A stretch of 64,000 bases of DNA from Azospirillum humicireducens. Its GTDB lineage: Bacteria; Pseudomonadota; Alphaproteobacteria; Azospirillales; Azospirillaceae. Shown piece after piece: positions 44,421-53,190 of the stretch; position 1 is the stretch's first letter; each line of letters starts with the position of its first letter. Both the position numbers and the translations under genes were made by a program. Location of the stretch: the NCBI RefSeq assembly GCF_001639105.2, contig NZ_CP028904.1, positions 140,990 through 204,989 on the forward strand. The letters run 5' to 3'. The notes beneath the pieces were generated by a model. The model saw nothing but the letters and a program-made list of their open reading frames with translations, searched no databases and was not told the DNA's origin.

Positions 44421-45377
44421 TCACAGCGCCAGACGGCGGACGGACTTGCGGAAGTCCGAAAGCGGGCCGTCGGCGAGACCGACAGGGTCGTTGTTGCCGG
44501 CATGGCGCCAGATGTCGCGCGCATCGGTCGGCTTGAGTTCCGCCGCCAGCGCGACACCGCGCAGCTGCTTCTCGACCAGTTCCGGCGAACCGATCCGGCG
44601 CATCGCCTCGAAGGACGCGACCGGCAGGGCGCAGAGGTCGGCAAGCTGGGCGCGGAAGGCGGCGACGGTGTCGTCCACCAGGAAGTTGGCGTCGCCCATC
44701 ACGTATTTGTGGCGGCCGCCGGTGGTGCGGTACACAAGGGCGCGGTTCGAGGCGTCGAACTCGTCCTTGCCCATCTCCTGCTCGATCACCTCGGGACCGG
44801 TGAGGCCGAGGCGGCCGAACTCGCTCATCACGATGGCGTCGGTGGCGGCGGCGACGAAGCCCATGCCGCCGAAGCAGCCGATGCGCGAGCCGATGAGGGC
44901 GACAACCGGCACCTTGTGGCGGGCACGCTGCAGGGCGTCCATTACCTCGGCATGGGCGAGAAGCCCGGCGTTGGCCTCGTGCAGGCGGACGCCGCCGGTC
45001 TCGAAGGAGATGGCGACGAGCGGACGCGCCGCCGCCGGCAGGTCGGGGTTCTCGGCGACGAGGCGGTCGTTGAACTCGATGGCCATGTCGATGATGCCGA
45101 CCATCTTGGCGCCGCCGACCTCGCCGACCGAACCGCCGATGAAGCGGCCTTCCTGCGAGATCACGAAGACCGGGCGGGTGCCGATGCGGCCGACGCCGGT
45201 CACGATGCCGTCGTCATTCTCCACCGCTTCGCCAAGGGCGACGAGATGGGGGCTGACCAGGCGGTCGAAGGGGCCGCCGAGTTCGACGAAGCTCCCCTCG
45301 TCGACAAGACCGACGGCGCGGTCGCGCGCGCTGCATTCCAGGAAGGAATTCGTCTGAAGTCTGCTCCAGTTGGGCAT
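44421..45377 (-). CDS. madC: Malonate decarboxylase carboxyltransferase subunit MadC (beta, MdcD family)
   Basis: 318 residues. Conserved carboxyltransferase features: ISQEGRFIGGSVGEVGGAKM, SFETGGVRLHEANAGLLAHA, ALIGSRIGCFGGMGFVAAAT. It is the partner of MadD. AGGAG lies eight bases before ATG 45377. Its 18-base distance from madE and four-base overlap with the alternative madD start fit one operon. Confidence 0.89.
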   Translation of the reverse strand: MPNWSRLQTNSFLECSARDRAVGLVDEGSFVELGGPFDRLVSPHLVALGEAVENDDGIVTGVGRIGTRPVFVISQEGRFIGGSVGEVGGAKMVGIIDMAIEFNDRLVAENPDLPAAARPLVAISFETGGVRLHEANAGLLAHAEVMDALQRARHKVPVVALIGSRIGCFGGMGFVAAATDAIVMSEFGRLGLTGPEVIEQEMGKDEFDASNRALVYRTTGGRHKYVMGDANFLVDDTVAAFRAQLADLCALPVASFEAMRRIGSPELVEKQLRGVALAAELKPTDARDIWRHAGNNDPVGLADGPLSDFRKSVRRLAL

Positions 45378-45394
45378 GCTCGGAACTCCTCGCT

Positions 45395-45709
45395 TCAAGC
45401 CCGCGCCTCGGCCAGCGCCTGGCGCAGGCGCAGGGCGACGATGGCGGGCGAAGCGTTGTTGTCGTTGATCTCGATGGACAGGCCGGCGACCCCGGATTCG
45501 GTGACGAAATGCTCGACCACGCGCTTCCACAGGGCGTCGAAGCCCTTGACGGGGGTGACGATCCGCACCGACACCGCGCTTTCGCCGGTCTTCGGCTCCA
45601 GCAGCACCTCAAGGTCGCCGGAGCCGACGACGCCGCAATGGGCACGCCCGGCGAGCGGGGCGGAGCGGCCATCCCCGGCGACGGTGAATTCGATCGTTTC
45701 GAGAGACAT
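45395..45709 (-). CDS. madE: Malonate decarboxylase acyl carrier protein MadE
   Basis: 104 residues. The prosthetic-group serine is most likely Ser30 in CGVVGSGDLEVLLEP, matching the modified serine of MdcC/MadE. The C-terminal LSIEINDNNASPAIVALRLR is also typical. It carries acetyl and malonyl groups on a dephospho-CoA arm made by MadG and attached by MadK. It is 12 bases from madA. Confidence 0.89.
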   Translation of the reverse strand: MSLETIEFTVAGDGRSAPLAGRAHCGVVGSGDLEVLLEPKTGESAVSVRIVTPVKGFDALWKRVVEHFVTESGVAGLSIEINDNNASPAIVALRLRQALAEARA

Positions 45710-45721
45710 GTCGGACTCCGA

Positions 45722-47386
45722 TCACCAGTTGCGGAAGCGGGTCGGCGGGTTGTAGAGGCCGCCCGAGATGTCGACGAGGTCGCGCATCGAGCGGGCCGCG
45801 AGCAGGTCGCGGTTGGCACGGTTGCGGTCGATGCCGAGGTCTTCCGGGGTCTTGAAGATGTTCGCTTCGCGCAGGCGCTTGGTTTCGGCCGGATCGGCCT
45901 TCAGCCCGACCTCGGTGTAGCCGGCGGCGGCGCGGATCGCGGCCATGCGGGTGGCCATGTCCGGCGCGCGGTTGAGGTAGGCCACGCCTTCCTCGGTCAC
46001 GATGTGGGTGACGTCATCGCCGTAGATCATGACCGGCGGCAGGTCGAGACCGGCATTCTCCGCCAACTGCCAGGCGTCGAGCTTCTCGACGAAGGTCGGG
46101 GCGCGGCCCTCGCCGAAGGTCTCGGCACCCTGCACGACCAGACGCTTGCCGCGCGGCATGACGCCGATCTGGTCGGCCATGTGCGGAACCTCCTGCCCGC
46201 ATTTCAGCCAGCTTTCGGTCACATGGCGCCGGCCCTTGGGGTCGCAGCCCATGTTCGGCGCGCCGCCGAAGCCGGAAACGCGGTTGGCCGTCGCGGTGGA
46301 GGAGTTGCCCCACGGGTCGATCTGCAGCGTGCCGCCGATGAACATGTCGAGCGCGTAATGCCCGGCGGTCTGGGCGAAGGCGCGGTTGGAGCGCAGCGAG
46401 CCGTCCGGCCCGGTGAAGAAGATGTCGGAGCGCGCCTTGACATACTCCTCCATCCCCAACTCGCCGCCGAAGCAGTGGATGGTGTCGACCCAGCCGGCTT
46501 CGATGGCCGGGATCATCGTCGGGTGCGGGTTCAGCACCATATGGGTGCAGACCTCGCCCTTCAGGCCGAGTTCGGCGCCGTAGGTCGGCAGGATCAGCTC
46601 GATGGCCGAGGTCAGGAAGCCGATGCCGTGGTTGATCCGCTTGACCTTGTATTCGGCATAGATGCCCTTCAGGGCCAGCATGCCGAGCAGGATATGGTTG
46701 TCGGTGACCAGGCCGGGGTCGCGGGTGAACAGCGGCTCGATGAAGAAGGGCTTCGGGCTCTCGACGACGGCGTCGACCCAATCGGCCGGGATGTCGACGC
46801 GGGGCAGCTTGTCGACGATCTTGTTCACCTGGGCGATGACGATGCCCTGGCGGAACTTGGTCGCCTCGACGATGACCGGCGTGTCTTCGGTGTTGAAGCC
46901 GGTGTAGAGGTTGCCCTCGCGGTCGGCCTCATAGGCACAGATCAGCGAGACGCGCGGCGTCAGGTCGAGGAAATAGCGGCCGAACAGCTCGAGATAGGTG
47001 TGGATGGCACCGAGCTGGATCTTGCCTTCGCGGATGAACTTGGCGACGCGGCCGGACTGCGGTCCGCCGAAGGCGAAGTCGAGCTTCTTGGCGATGCCGC
47101 GCTCGAACATGTCCAGATGCGAGGCCAGCGGCACGCAGGATTGGACCATATGAAGGTCGTGGATCTCGGCCGGATCGACCTGGTTCAGGCAATCGGCGAG
47201 GAAATCCGCCTGCTTCTGGTTGTTGCCTTCGATGTTGACGCGGTCGCCGGAGCGGATCACCGCCTTCAGCAGGGCGACGGTGTCCTCGGCCTTTACGCGC
47301 TTGCCGGCGCCGATGTAGGGCGCGGCGGCCTCGAGGCGCTGGCGGGTGTCGGCTGCAAGCTTATCCCACCGTTGTTCGGTCTTCAT
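45722..47386 (-). CDS. madA: Malonate decarboxylase alpha subunit MadA (acetyl-ACP:malonate ACP transferase)
   Basis: 554 residues, the expected length. Typical stretches: RVNIEGNNQKQADFLADCL, HDLHMVQSCVPLASHLDMFE, FGRYFLDLTPRVSLICAYE, MFIGGTLQIDPWGNSSTATA. It exchanges acetyl for malonyl on MadE, releasing acetate. Its ATG overlaps the birA stop by four bases. Shared by soluble Mdc and Na+-pumping Mad systems; the biotin parts elsewhere decide the type. Confidence 0.91.
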   Translation of the reverse strand: MKTEQRWDKLAADTRQRLEAAAPYIGAGKRVKAEDTVALLKAVIRSGDRVNIEGNNQKQADFLADCLNQVDPAEIHDLHMVQSCVPLASHLDMFERGIAKKLDFAFGGPQSGRVAKFIREGKIQLGAIHTYLELFGRYFLDLTPRVSLICAYEADREGNLYTGFNTEDTPVIVEATKFRQGIVIAQVNKIVDKLPRVDIPADWVDAVVESPKPFFIEPLFTRDPGLVTDNHILLGMLALKGIYAEYKVKRINHGIGFLTSAIELILPTYGAELGLKGEVCTHMVLNPHPTMIPAIEAGWVDTIHCFGGELGMEEYVKARSDIFFTGPDGSLRSNRAFAQTAGHYALDMFIGGTLQIDPWGNSSTATANRVSGFGGAPNMGCDPKGRRHVTESWLKCGQEVPHMADQIGVMPRGKRLVVQGAETFGEGRAPTFVEKLDAWQLAENAGLDLPPVMIYGDDVTHIVTEEGVAYLNRAPDMATRMAAIRAAAGYTEVGLKADPAETKRLREANIFKTPEDLGIDRNRANRDLLAARSMRDLVDISGGLYNPPTRFRNW

Positions 47387-48261
47387 GAGAATGCCCCTAT
47401 GCGGGTCTTGGGAAGTTGCGAGGGGATCGGGGCCACAGGCGGAAACAGGCCGGTTTCCCCGGATTGGATTTCACCGGAATGGACGTCGCGAACGGTTCCA
47501 GCGGCGTCGCAGATGCGCAGCGCCCCGTCGGCCGCGAGGCCGATGAGGGTGGCGCAGATATCCTCGTCGCCGTCGGTCAGACGGACGACATGGCCGAGAT
47601 GAAGTGCGTGGGCGGTCCAGGCTTCGGCGAAGGCCGGCAGTCCCTGCCCTTCCCACCGCTTGACCCAACCGTCGAGAAGCATGGCCAGACTTGCCACCAA
47701 GCCATCCCGGTCGACCGGACGGCCCGAGAGCGTGGCCAGGGAAACGGCGCCTTGGCGCAGGTTTTCAGGGAACCCGGCCTCGGGAATGGCAAGGTTGATG
47801 CCCATGCCGATCACCACGAAATCGAGGTCCCCGTCACCATCGCAGGCCGCTTCGGCGAGGATGCCGCAGATTTTCCGTCCGCCAGCCAGCAGGTCGTTCG
47901 GCCATTTGACGCCGGCAGCGACACCGGTCTCCGCGAGGATCGCCTCGCGCAGTGCCACGGCGGCCAGCAGAGGCAATTGGGCCGCCTCTCGCAGGCCGCG
48001 GCCGGTCCTGACCAAAACGGACAGGCAGAGGCTGCCGTCGGGAGCGGAGAACCATCCCCGCTCGCCCTTGCCACGGCCGGCGGTCTGGTCTCGGGCGATC
48101 AGGATGGTGCCATGGCCGGCGCCGGCCCGGCCGAGTTCGACCAGACGGCGGTTCGTGCTGTCGAGCCGGTCGGCCTCGATGACGATCCGGCCGATGCCAT
48201 CGCTCCGCTCGATCGCGGATAGCCGTGTGGCACCAGGATGTTGGCAGGGAGCGGTGGGCAT
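47383..48261 (-). CDS. birA: Biotin-protein ligase (monofunctional BirA), malonate operon copy
   Basis: 292 residues. Catalytic-loop motif GRGKGERGW (62-70), then FSAPDGSLCLSVLV, KWPNDLLAGGRKICGIL and the C-terminal SH3-like cap. It lacks the N-terminal DNA-binding domain, so it biotinylates without repressing. It sits between madB and madA and overlaps madA, so the operon supplies its own ligase for MadF. ATG 48261 has GGAG nine bases upstream; frames further upstream only overlap madB. Confidence 0.89.
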   Translation of the reverse strand: MPTAPCQHPGATRLSAIERSDGIGRIVIEADRLDSTNRRLVELGRAGAGHGTILIARDQTAGRGKGERGWFSAPDGSLCLSVLVRTGRGLREAAQLPLLAAVALREAILAETGVAAGVKWPNDLLAGGRKICGILAEAACDGDGDLDFVVIGMGINLAIPEAGFPENLRQGAVSLATLSGRPVDRDGLVASLAMLLDGWVKRWEGQGLPAFAEAWTAHALHLGHVVRLTDGDEDICATLIGLAADGALRICDAAGTVRDVHSGEIQSGETGLFPPVAPIPSQLPKTRIGAFS

Positions 48262-48289
48262 GGGATCGATCTCCGGGCCGGAGCCGGGG

Positions 48290-49504
48290 TCAGTGGGCGG
48301 CAACGAGGCCGATGGTCGAAGCGAAGATGCCGACGGCGATGGCCGAGACGATCAGGCCGCAGACATTGGCGCCCATGGCGACCGGAAGAATCATCGCGTA
48401 GGGGTTGTCCTCGGCGGCGACCTTCTGGGCGAGCTTCGCTGTGGTGGGCACGCAGGAGACACCGGCGATGCCGACCAGCGGATTGAAGCCGTTCTTGTTG
48501 AACATCCACACGACCCAGCCGCCGAGCAGACCGCCAATACCGGACACCAGCAGCGCGGTGATGCCGAGGACGAGCAGGATGGCGACGCGGCCGTCGAGCA
48601 GGGTGGAGGCTTCGCAGAGCACGCCGAGGACCAGGCCCAGCATCAGGGTCGACGAGTAGGTGATCGTCTTCTCCAGCAGCTCCTGGTACGGCTCGATCTC
48701 CGCTTCCTTGATGGCGACGCCGAGGAAGAAGGACATGATCAGCGGGGCGGCGACCGGCAGCAGCAGGCACAGCAGGGCGGCGGCGACGATGGTGAAGATG
48801 AACTTCGACTTCGACGAAACCTCCGGGAACTCCATCTCGACTTCCAGCGCCCGATACTTGGCCGGCACCAGCAGCTTCATCAGGTACGGATAGCCGGCGT
48901 AGGTCAGCGACAGGTACAGGTAGGCGATGATCGAGATCGGAACGAAAAGTTCCTTGGCCATCATCAGCGAGGCGAACAGGACCATCGGGCCGTCGGCGCC
49001 GCCGATGGAGCCGACCGCAGCCGCCTCGCCGGGGGTCAGGCCACAGTAATAGCCGATCACCAGCGTGACGAAGGTGCCCATCTCGGCGAAGATCGCGCAG
49101 GTCATCGCCGCCCACGGGCGGGCGAGGATGAAGGAGATGTCCGCCATGGTGCCGATGCCGAAGAAAAGCATGCAGGCGACCAGAGAATTGGAGAAGGCGA
49201 AGTTGTAGATCGGCTGCAGGAAGTAGATCTGCATGTCGTTGACGAGCTGTACCGGATCCGAAATCATCGGATCGAGCATCAGGGTGCCGATCTTCTGAGC
49301 CTGCAGGAACATCACGCCGGCGTTGACGCACATCATCGCGATGCCCATCGGCACCATGATGAGGGGCTCCAACGTACGCTTGAAGCCGAGATAGGCCAGG
49401 AAGAAGCCGAAGACGATCAGGGCGATGCGGGCGAAGGCGATCATCGGCTCTTGCACGAAGAGCGTTCCGATGCCCGGAAAGACGGTGAAAAGTTGCTGTA
49501 GCAC
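48290..49504 (-). CDS. madB: Na+-translocating carboxybiotin decarboxylase MadB (OadB/GcdB family)
   Basis: 404 residues, about ten hydrophobic segments. The ion-pathway motif GSIGGADGPMVLF places the key aspartate at 171. The second conserved region is NPLVGIAGVSCVPTTAK. It decarboxylates carboxybiotin-MadF and pumps Na+ outward, conserving the energy of malonate decarboxylation. The start is a GTG at 49504 with AGGAG seven bases upstream. This is the diagnostic gene for the Na+-pump version of the pathway. Confidence 0.92.
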   Translation of the reverse strand: MLQQLFTVFPGIGTLFVQEPMIAFARIALIVFGFFLAYLGFKRTLEPLIMVPMGIAMMCVNAGVMFLQAQKIGTLMLDPMISDPVQLVNDMQIYFLQPIYNFAFSNSLVACMLFFGIGTMADISFILARPWAAMTCAIFAEMGTFVTLVIGYYCGLTPGEAAAVGSIGGADGPMVLFASLMMAKELFVPISIIAYLYLSLTYAGYPYLMKLLVPAKYRALEVEMEFPEVSSKSKFIFTIVAAALLCLLLPVAAPLIMSFFLGVAIKEAEIEPYQELLEKTITYSSTLMLGLVLGVLCEASTLLDGRVAILLVLGITALLVSGIGGLLGGWVVWMFNKNGFNPLVGIAGVSCVPTTAKLAQKVAAEDNPYAMILPVAMGANVCGLIVSAIAVGIFASTIGLVAAH

Positions 49505-49527
49505 GGGAGTTCTCCTCAGCGCATGGC

Positions 49528-49641
49528 TTATTCGGCTGAACCAGCCATGGTTTTGTTGAGTAGAACGATCACCCCGATCACGGCGTAGGCGATCACCGCG
49601 GTGAGGCCGTAGGCCATCAGCGCGTAGGCGATGACGTTCAT
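49528..49641 (-). CDS. 37-residue single-pass membrane protein upstream of madB
   Basis: The frame reads MNVIAYALMAYGLTAVIAYA then VIGVIVLLNKTMAGSAE. A single hydrophobic helix spans about 5-29 with a short polar tail. Its ATG overlaps the preceding gene's stop in ATGA, it has GGAG seven bases ahead, and madB follows 23 bases later. This placement and design recall small accessory subunits such as OadG of related pumps, but the sequence is too short to assign. It should be translated together with MadB. Confidence 0.65.
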   Translation of the reverse strand: MNVIAYALMAYGLTAVIAYAVIGVIVLLNKTMAGSAE

Positions 49642-50621
49642 GGATTTTCTCCTGGAACAGGGGCGTTCGGTGGGGGCGGCTCGAAGCGCGAGGTGGCTGA
49701 GACCGGAAATGTCTCCGCCTCGAGCAGATGGACGGCGACGGTCACCGCCAGCAGGTCGGCGGCACCGCCAGGGCTTAGCCGTCGGGACACGCAGTCATCG
49801 GCAAAGCGATCGATCTCGGCGATGCCCCGTTCGCTGAGCGCGCCACCGAGGTCACGCACACGGGCAGCACGCTCGCGCACGAAGGCCAGGCCCTCGGGCC
49901 CGCCGCGCCAGAGGACGGTGGTGTCCTCGGCCTCGGCGACGATGGCGACGAGCGCATGAAGAAGGGCGCGATTGAGGCCGGCTCCCTGCGCCAGCGCGGC
50001 GCGCAAGGCCGGGAGACCATGACCGGATACGGTCGGGAAACCGGCTTCGACCTCACCCCGGATGCCGGTGACTCCATGGCGGGCATAGAGGATCTCGCCC
50101 GCAGTCAGGGGATCGCGGTACGACGTCGCCAGTTCACGTTCGACAATCCCGCGGGTGATGGCGGCGACGGCGGCGAACAGACGGTCGGGGGACACGGGGC
50201 GGTGGCCGTCGTGAGAAAGGCCGGCGGCAGCGGCGGTGAGACCGAGGGCGAAAAGTGCGCCACGCTGCGTGTTGACGCCGTTGGAAGCGGCGAACAGACG
50301 CCTGTCATAGTCGCGCCCGACGGCACGGACCGGCGTCAGGATCGCCGACGGTTCGCCGACATGGGCGAGGCCGATGGCCGCACAGCGATGGAAGCAGGGT
50401 GCGATGGCCGCAGACGTCAGCATGAACGTCTGCAGATCCATGTCCGAATGCGATCCCATCGAACGCGGCGTGACGAGGCCGGGCTTGGGATGAGCCGAAA
50501 CTTCGAGAAGGATGCCGGTCAGGCAGGCCGAACCGATGGTCCAGACGGCGGGAGGCACCTTTTCATGTCGGTGCGGAGCGATGGTGGAGCCGGTGAGGCC
50601 AGCCAGCGGTGACAAATACAT
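49638..50621 (-). CDS. madG: Triphosphoribosyl-dephospho-CoA synthase (MdcB/CitG family; MadG)
   Basis: 327 residues. CitG-type motifs: LLEVSAHPKPGLVTPRSMGS, HSDMDLQTFMLTSAAI, GVNTQRGALFALGL. It makes the prosthetic-group precursor from ATP and dephospho-CoA for MadE. First gene of the mad operon. ATG 50621 lacks a strong ribosome site. The madG name rests on position relative to the Malonomonas order. Confidence 0.87.
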   Translation of the reverse strand: MYLSPLAGLTGSTIAPHRHEKVPPAVWTIGSACLTGILLEVSAHPKPGLVTPRSMGSHSDMDLQTFMLTSAAIAPCFHRCAAIGLAHVGEPSAILTPVRAVGRDYDRRLFAASNGVNTQRGALFALGLTAAAAGLSHDGHRPVSPDRLFAAVAAITRGIVERELATSYRDPLTAGEILYARHGVTGIRGEVEAGFPTVSGHGLPALRAALAQGAGLNRALLHALVAIVAEAEDTTVLWRGGPEGLAFVRERAARVRDLGGALSERGIAEIDRFADDCVSRRLSPGGAADLLAVTVAVHLLEAETFPVSATSRFEPPPPNAPVPGENP

Positions 50622-50645
50622 GATGGCAACCCATCGGGTATCATC

Positions 50646-50667
50646 CAGCGGATGATGACATCCGCTG
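50646..50667. promoter_or_regulatory. Inverted repeat in the mad promoter region
   Basis: CAGCGGATG and CATCCGCTG, perfect 9-bp arms separated by ATGA, 25 bases upstream of madG. A second dyad TCATCC-AGC-GGATGA (50641-50655) overlaps it. This is a likely operator for the malonate genes. The MocR gene at 53191 is one candidate binder. Confidence 0.55.
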
Positions 50668-51375
50668 ACGAACCCAATAAACGACGCCCATGTCGATCGA
50701 CACGCGTCGTTCAGAGATCACCCTCACGCAGTCACGGTATCACTTGGTGAATACCCGGCAAGCCCCCACCATTTCAGGCGATGCAAGGCGAGCCGGAGCC
50801 CATTTGGTCGATCACTTTTCTCTTTGCCGATCTCGCGACCCCGACGATTGGCGTAAAAACGAATGGCATAGCCCTATGGGGGGTGTCAATGGACCAAAAC
50901 CGCGCCCAAGAGCTCCAACGGATGGATATTCGCGTCATATCGAAGGGTTTCCAAGGCCCTAGCCGATGAAGTGCGGCGGCATGCCGCATCGATTTGGCAA
51001 GATTTGCTCGATTGCCGACTGATGGGGATATCAACTTGTGTGTCGCTCACCAAGCCTGCCAGGCGGGCTTTGCAGTTGTCCGAAACGGGGCGCGGGGAGG
51101 AGTTGGGGGCAAACGGTCAGGGCAGCGCCAGAAGCACCACCTAAGCGAGAACATCACTGCAGCCGAACCAGATCGCCAGGGACGCCAAAATGTCGCAATC
51201 GACGATATCGACAATATGGCGGCGAGTGGGTAACGTTTTGAATATTGATATATAAGAAAACGATGTTCCCCCCAGATGTCGCCCCGGTTCCGGAGGATGA
51301 AAGGCCATTTCTCCTCTTCTGCAGGGTGCCGCAAACACACTCCAGCAGGTTCAGGGAACAATGAAAGGTTGCGCC
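50668..51375. other. Divergent gap between the mad operon and the antiporter gene
   Basis: About 700 bases with no convincing gene on either strand; short frames exist but none resembles a protein. The 130 bases before the antiporter are AT-rich (near 51240-51265) and then a structured-looking leader with a GAGGA/TCCTC stem near 51290-51316. Promoters in both directions must lie here. I could not match a known riboswitch. Confidence 0.4.
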
Positions 51376-52980
51376 ATGAAAGCAGCCACTGCGGTGATGC
51401 TTCCGGTTCTGCTGCTGACTTCCCCCACTTTCGCGACTGAAACGGAACAGTTCATCTATAGTACGGGCGGAGGCGCCCAGGCGATTGTCGGGCTGCTCCT
51501 CGTCGCATTGTTCGGGTTGCTCATCGCGGAGGTCTGCCACAAGACGCTGGCCGCCGCCGCGGTCGTCGGAACGATGCTCCTCATTTCGGCGGCGACGCCC
51601 ATGAAGATCATGGATTTCGCCTCCGCCATCCGGGCAGTCGACTGGAACGTGATCTTCCTGCTCGGCAGCATGATGGCCATCGTGTCGATTCTGGTCGAGA
51701 CTCGGGTCTTCGACTGGCTGAACGGCCGCATGGTACGCTGGGCAAGGGGACGGCCAAGCGCGCTCGCCAACATCATCATTGCCGCCACAGCCCTTCTTTC
51801 CGCCTTTGCCGACAACGTCACCACCGTGCTGTTCCTGGCACCGGTCGTCTCCAAGGCGGCAAAGAGCCTGCGCCTGTCGGTTTGGGCCTTGGCGATGCCG
51901 ATGGTCATGGCTGCGAACATCGGCGGCACCGCCACGCTGATCGGCGATCCGCCCAACGTCATCGTCGGAGTGGCCAGCGGTCTGTCCTTCATGGACTTCA
52001 TCTTTTTCCTGGCCGTTCCGATCATCGTCATGGTCGTCGCTCTCTGCTTCCTTGCAGCCTTCTGGTATCGCGACGACCTTTCCAGCGCACATGCATCCGA
52101 AGCGGTGCCGGAGCGGGTGGAGTTGCGCGATCCCAATGTGCTGGCCTGGACACTGTGCATGGTGGGGCTGACGTTCCTGGGCTTCTTCACCCACAGCCTG
52201 ACGCAGTTGCCGGTCGGCGTCATCGCCTTCGCCGGAGCGGCCTTGGCCATGCTGGGACGGCATGCCATCCTGCGGCGGCAACTCGGCGCGAAAAGGGCGG
52301 ACCATGTGTTCGCCCATTCCTTCGAACATGGCATCGAGTGGCTGACGCTGGGCTTCTTCATCTTCCTGTTCATGGTCATCAGCGCGGCCGAGCACACCGG
52401 ACTCATCGCCAGCGCCGCCGCCTGGCTGAATGACGTGGTCGAAACGGTGTCGACAAGTCTCGGCCTTGGGCTTCGGGCAAAGCTGCTGATGGCAGGACTG
52501 CTCATCCTGGTGTTCAGCGCGATCGTTTCCGCGGTGGTTGACAACATTCCCTACACGATCGCGGCGGTAACGATTGTGCGGGTGCTCGTGTCCGGCTTCG
52601 CGACGGAGTTGGAAGAAACCGGGATGGACGGGTCCGAAGTCCAGTTGATGAGCAATGTGCTCTGGTGGTCGCTGGCGCTGGGGGCATGTCTGGGTGGCAA
52701 CGGGACGCTGATAGGGGCGAGCGCCAACGTGACGACCGTGGGGCTTCTTGAAAAGGACGGCCATCATATGCCGTTCATCGAATTCCTGAAATTCGGGGTT
52801 CCGGTGACGGCGATGACCGTGCTGATCGCGGCGGTGTATCTGACCTGCTACATCTATATCGGGCCGGTCAGGACGAACGTGATCGGTGCGGCCGCTCTGG
52901 CTCTGCTCGCTGCACTGGCCATTGTCCGGTACATCGTTCGCCGCCCACAGCGGAACATGTCAATGGCAAGCGCCGAGTGA
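51376..52980 (+). CDS. NhaD/ArsB-type Na+/H+ antiporter
   Basis: 534 residues from ATG 51376 (AAAGG seven bases ahead; ATG 51361 is possible). A signal-like N-terminus (AATAVMLPVLLLTSPTFATE) precedes about twelve membrane helices. The ion-transporter signatures are SAFADNVTTVLFLAP, ANIGGTATLIGDPPNVIVG, VVDNIPYTIAAV and GGNGTLIGASANV. NhaD relatives exchange Na+ for H+; ArsB relatives export arsenite. Lacking ars genes and facing a Na+-pumping decarboxylase, Na+/H+ exchange is preferred. Confidence 0.83.
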   Translation: MKAATAVMLPVLLLTSPTFATETEQFIYSTGGGAQAIVGLLLVALFGLLIAEVCHKTLAAAAVVGTMLLISAATPMKIMDFASAIRAVDWNVIFLLGSMMAIVSILVETRVFDWLNGRMVRWARGRPSALANIIIAATALLSAFADNVTTVLFLAPVVSKAAKSLRLSVWALAMPMVMAANIGGTATLIGDPPNVIVGVASGLSFMDFIFFLAVPIIVMVVALCFLAAFWYRDDLSSAHASEAVPERVELRDPNVLAWTLCMVGLTFLGFFTHSLTQLPVGVIAFAGAALAMLGRHAILRRQLGAKRADHVFAHSFEHGIEWLTLGFFIFLFMVISAAEHTGLIASAAAWLNDVVETVSTSLGLGLRAKLLMAGLLILVFSAIVSAVVDNIPYTIAAVTIVRVLVSGFATELEETGMDGSEVQLMSNVLWWSLALGACLGGNGTLIGASANVTTVGLLEKDGHHMPFIEFLKFGVPVTAMTVLIAAVYLTCYIYIGPVRTNVIGAAALALLAALAIVRYIVRRPQRNMSMASAE

Positions 52981-53066
52981 TGGCTACGGCTTGGCGCGTC
53001 AATGCCGTCCAGCACGAGTGGCATCCAGCTTATGGGGCATGACGGAAGACCAGTGGGGGTGCGGGG

Positions 53067-53086
53067 TGAACCGCGCCGGGTTTGCC
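53067..53086 (+). mobile_element. Solo IS3-type terminal repeat
   Basis: TGAACCGCGCCGGGTTTG is nearly identical to the IS3 left end at 35650. No transposase coding follows. It marks an old insertion scar between the antiporter and the MocR gene. Confidence 0.5.
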
Positions 53087-53130
53087 AGGCCATGAGGCCT
53101 GCCCGCCCCCAATAGGGGCAGGATCACTCC

Positions 53131-53158
53131 TTGCATACATACATACAAGAGCTACAAT
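53131..53158 (+). promoter_or_regulatory. MocR gene promoter with TACA repeats
   Basis: TTGCAT (53131-53136) and TACAAT (53153-53158) with a 16-base spacer. The spacer is CATACATACATACAA-type tandem repeats, and a mirrored TTGTATGT lies at 53168-53175. MocR proteins often bind repeated or inverted sites at their own promoter, so autoregulation is likely. Confidence 0.55.
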
Positions 53159-53190
53159 GCCGTTGTTTTGTATGTGAATGAGGGTGAGGC

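Noticed and set aside
50690..50962. A 90-residue frame in the mad/antiporter gap
   Set aside because: No ribosome site, no family resemblance, and overlapping frames on both strands are equally open.
51250..51375. A Na+-sensing riboswitch before the antiporter
   Set aside because: A leader with short stems is present, but I could not match a known riboswitch consensus, so no call is made.
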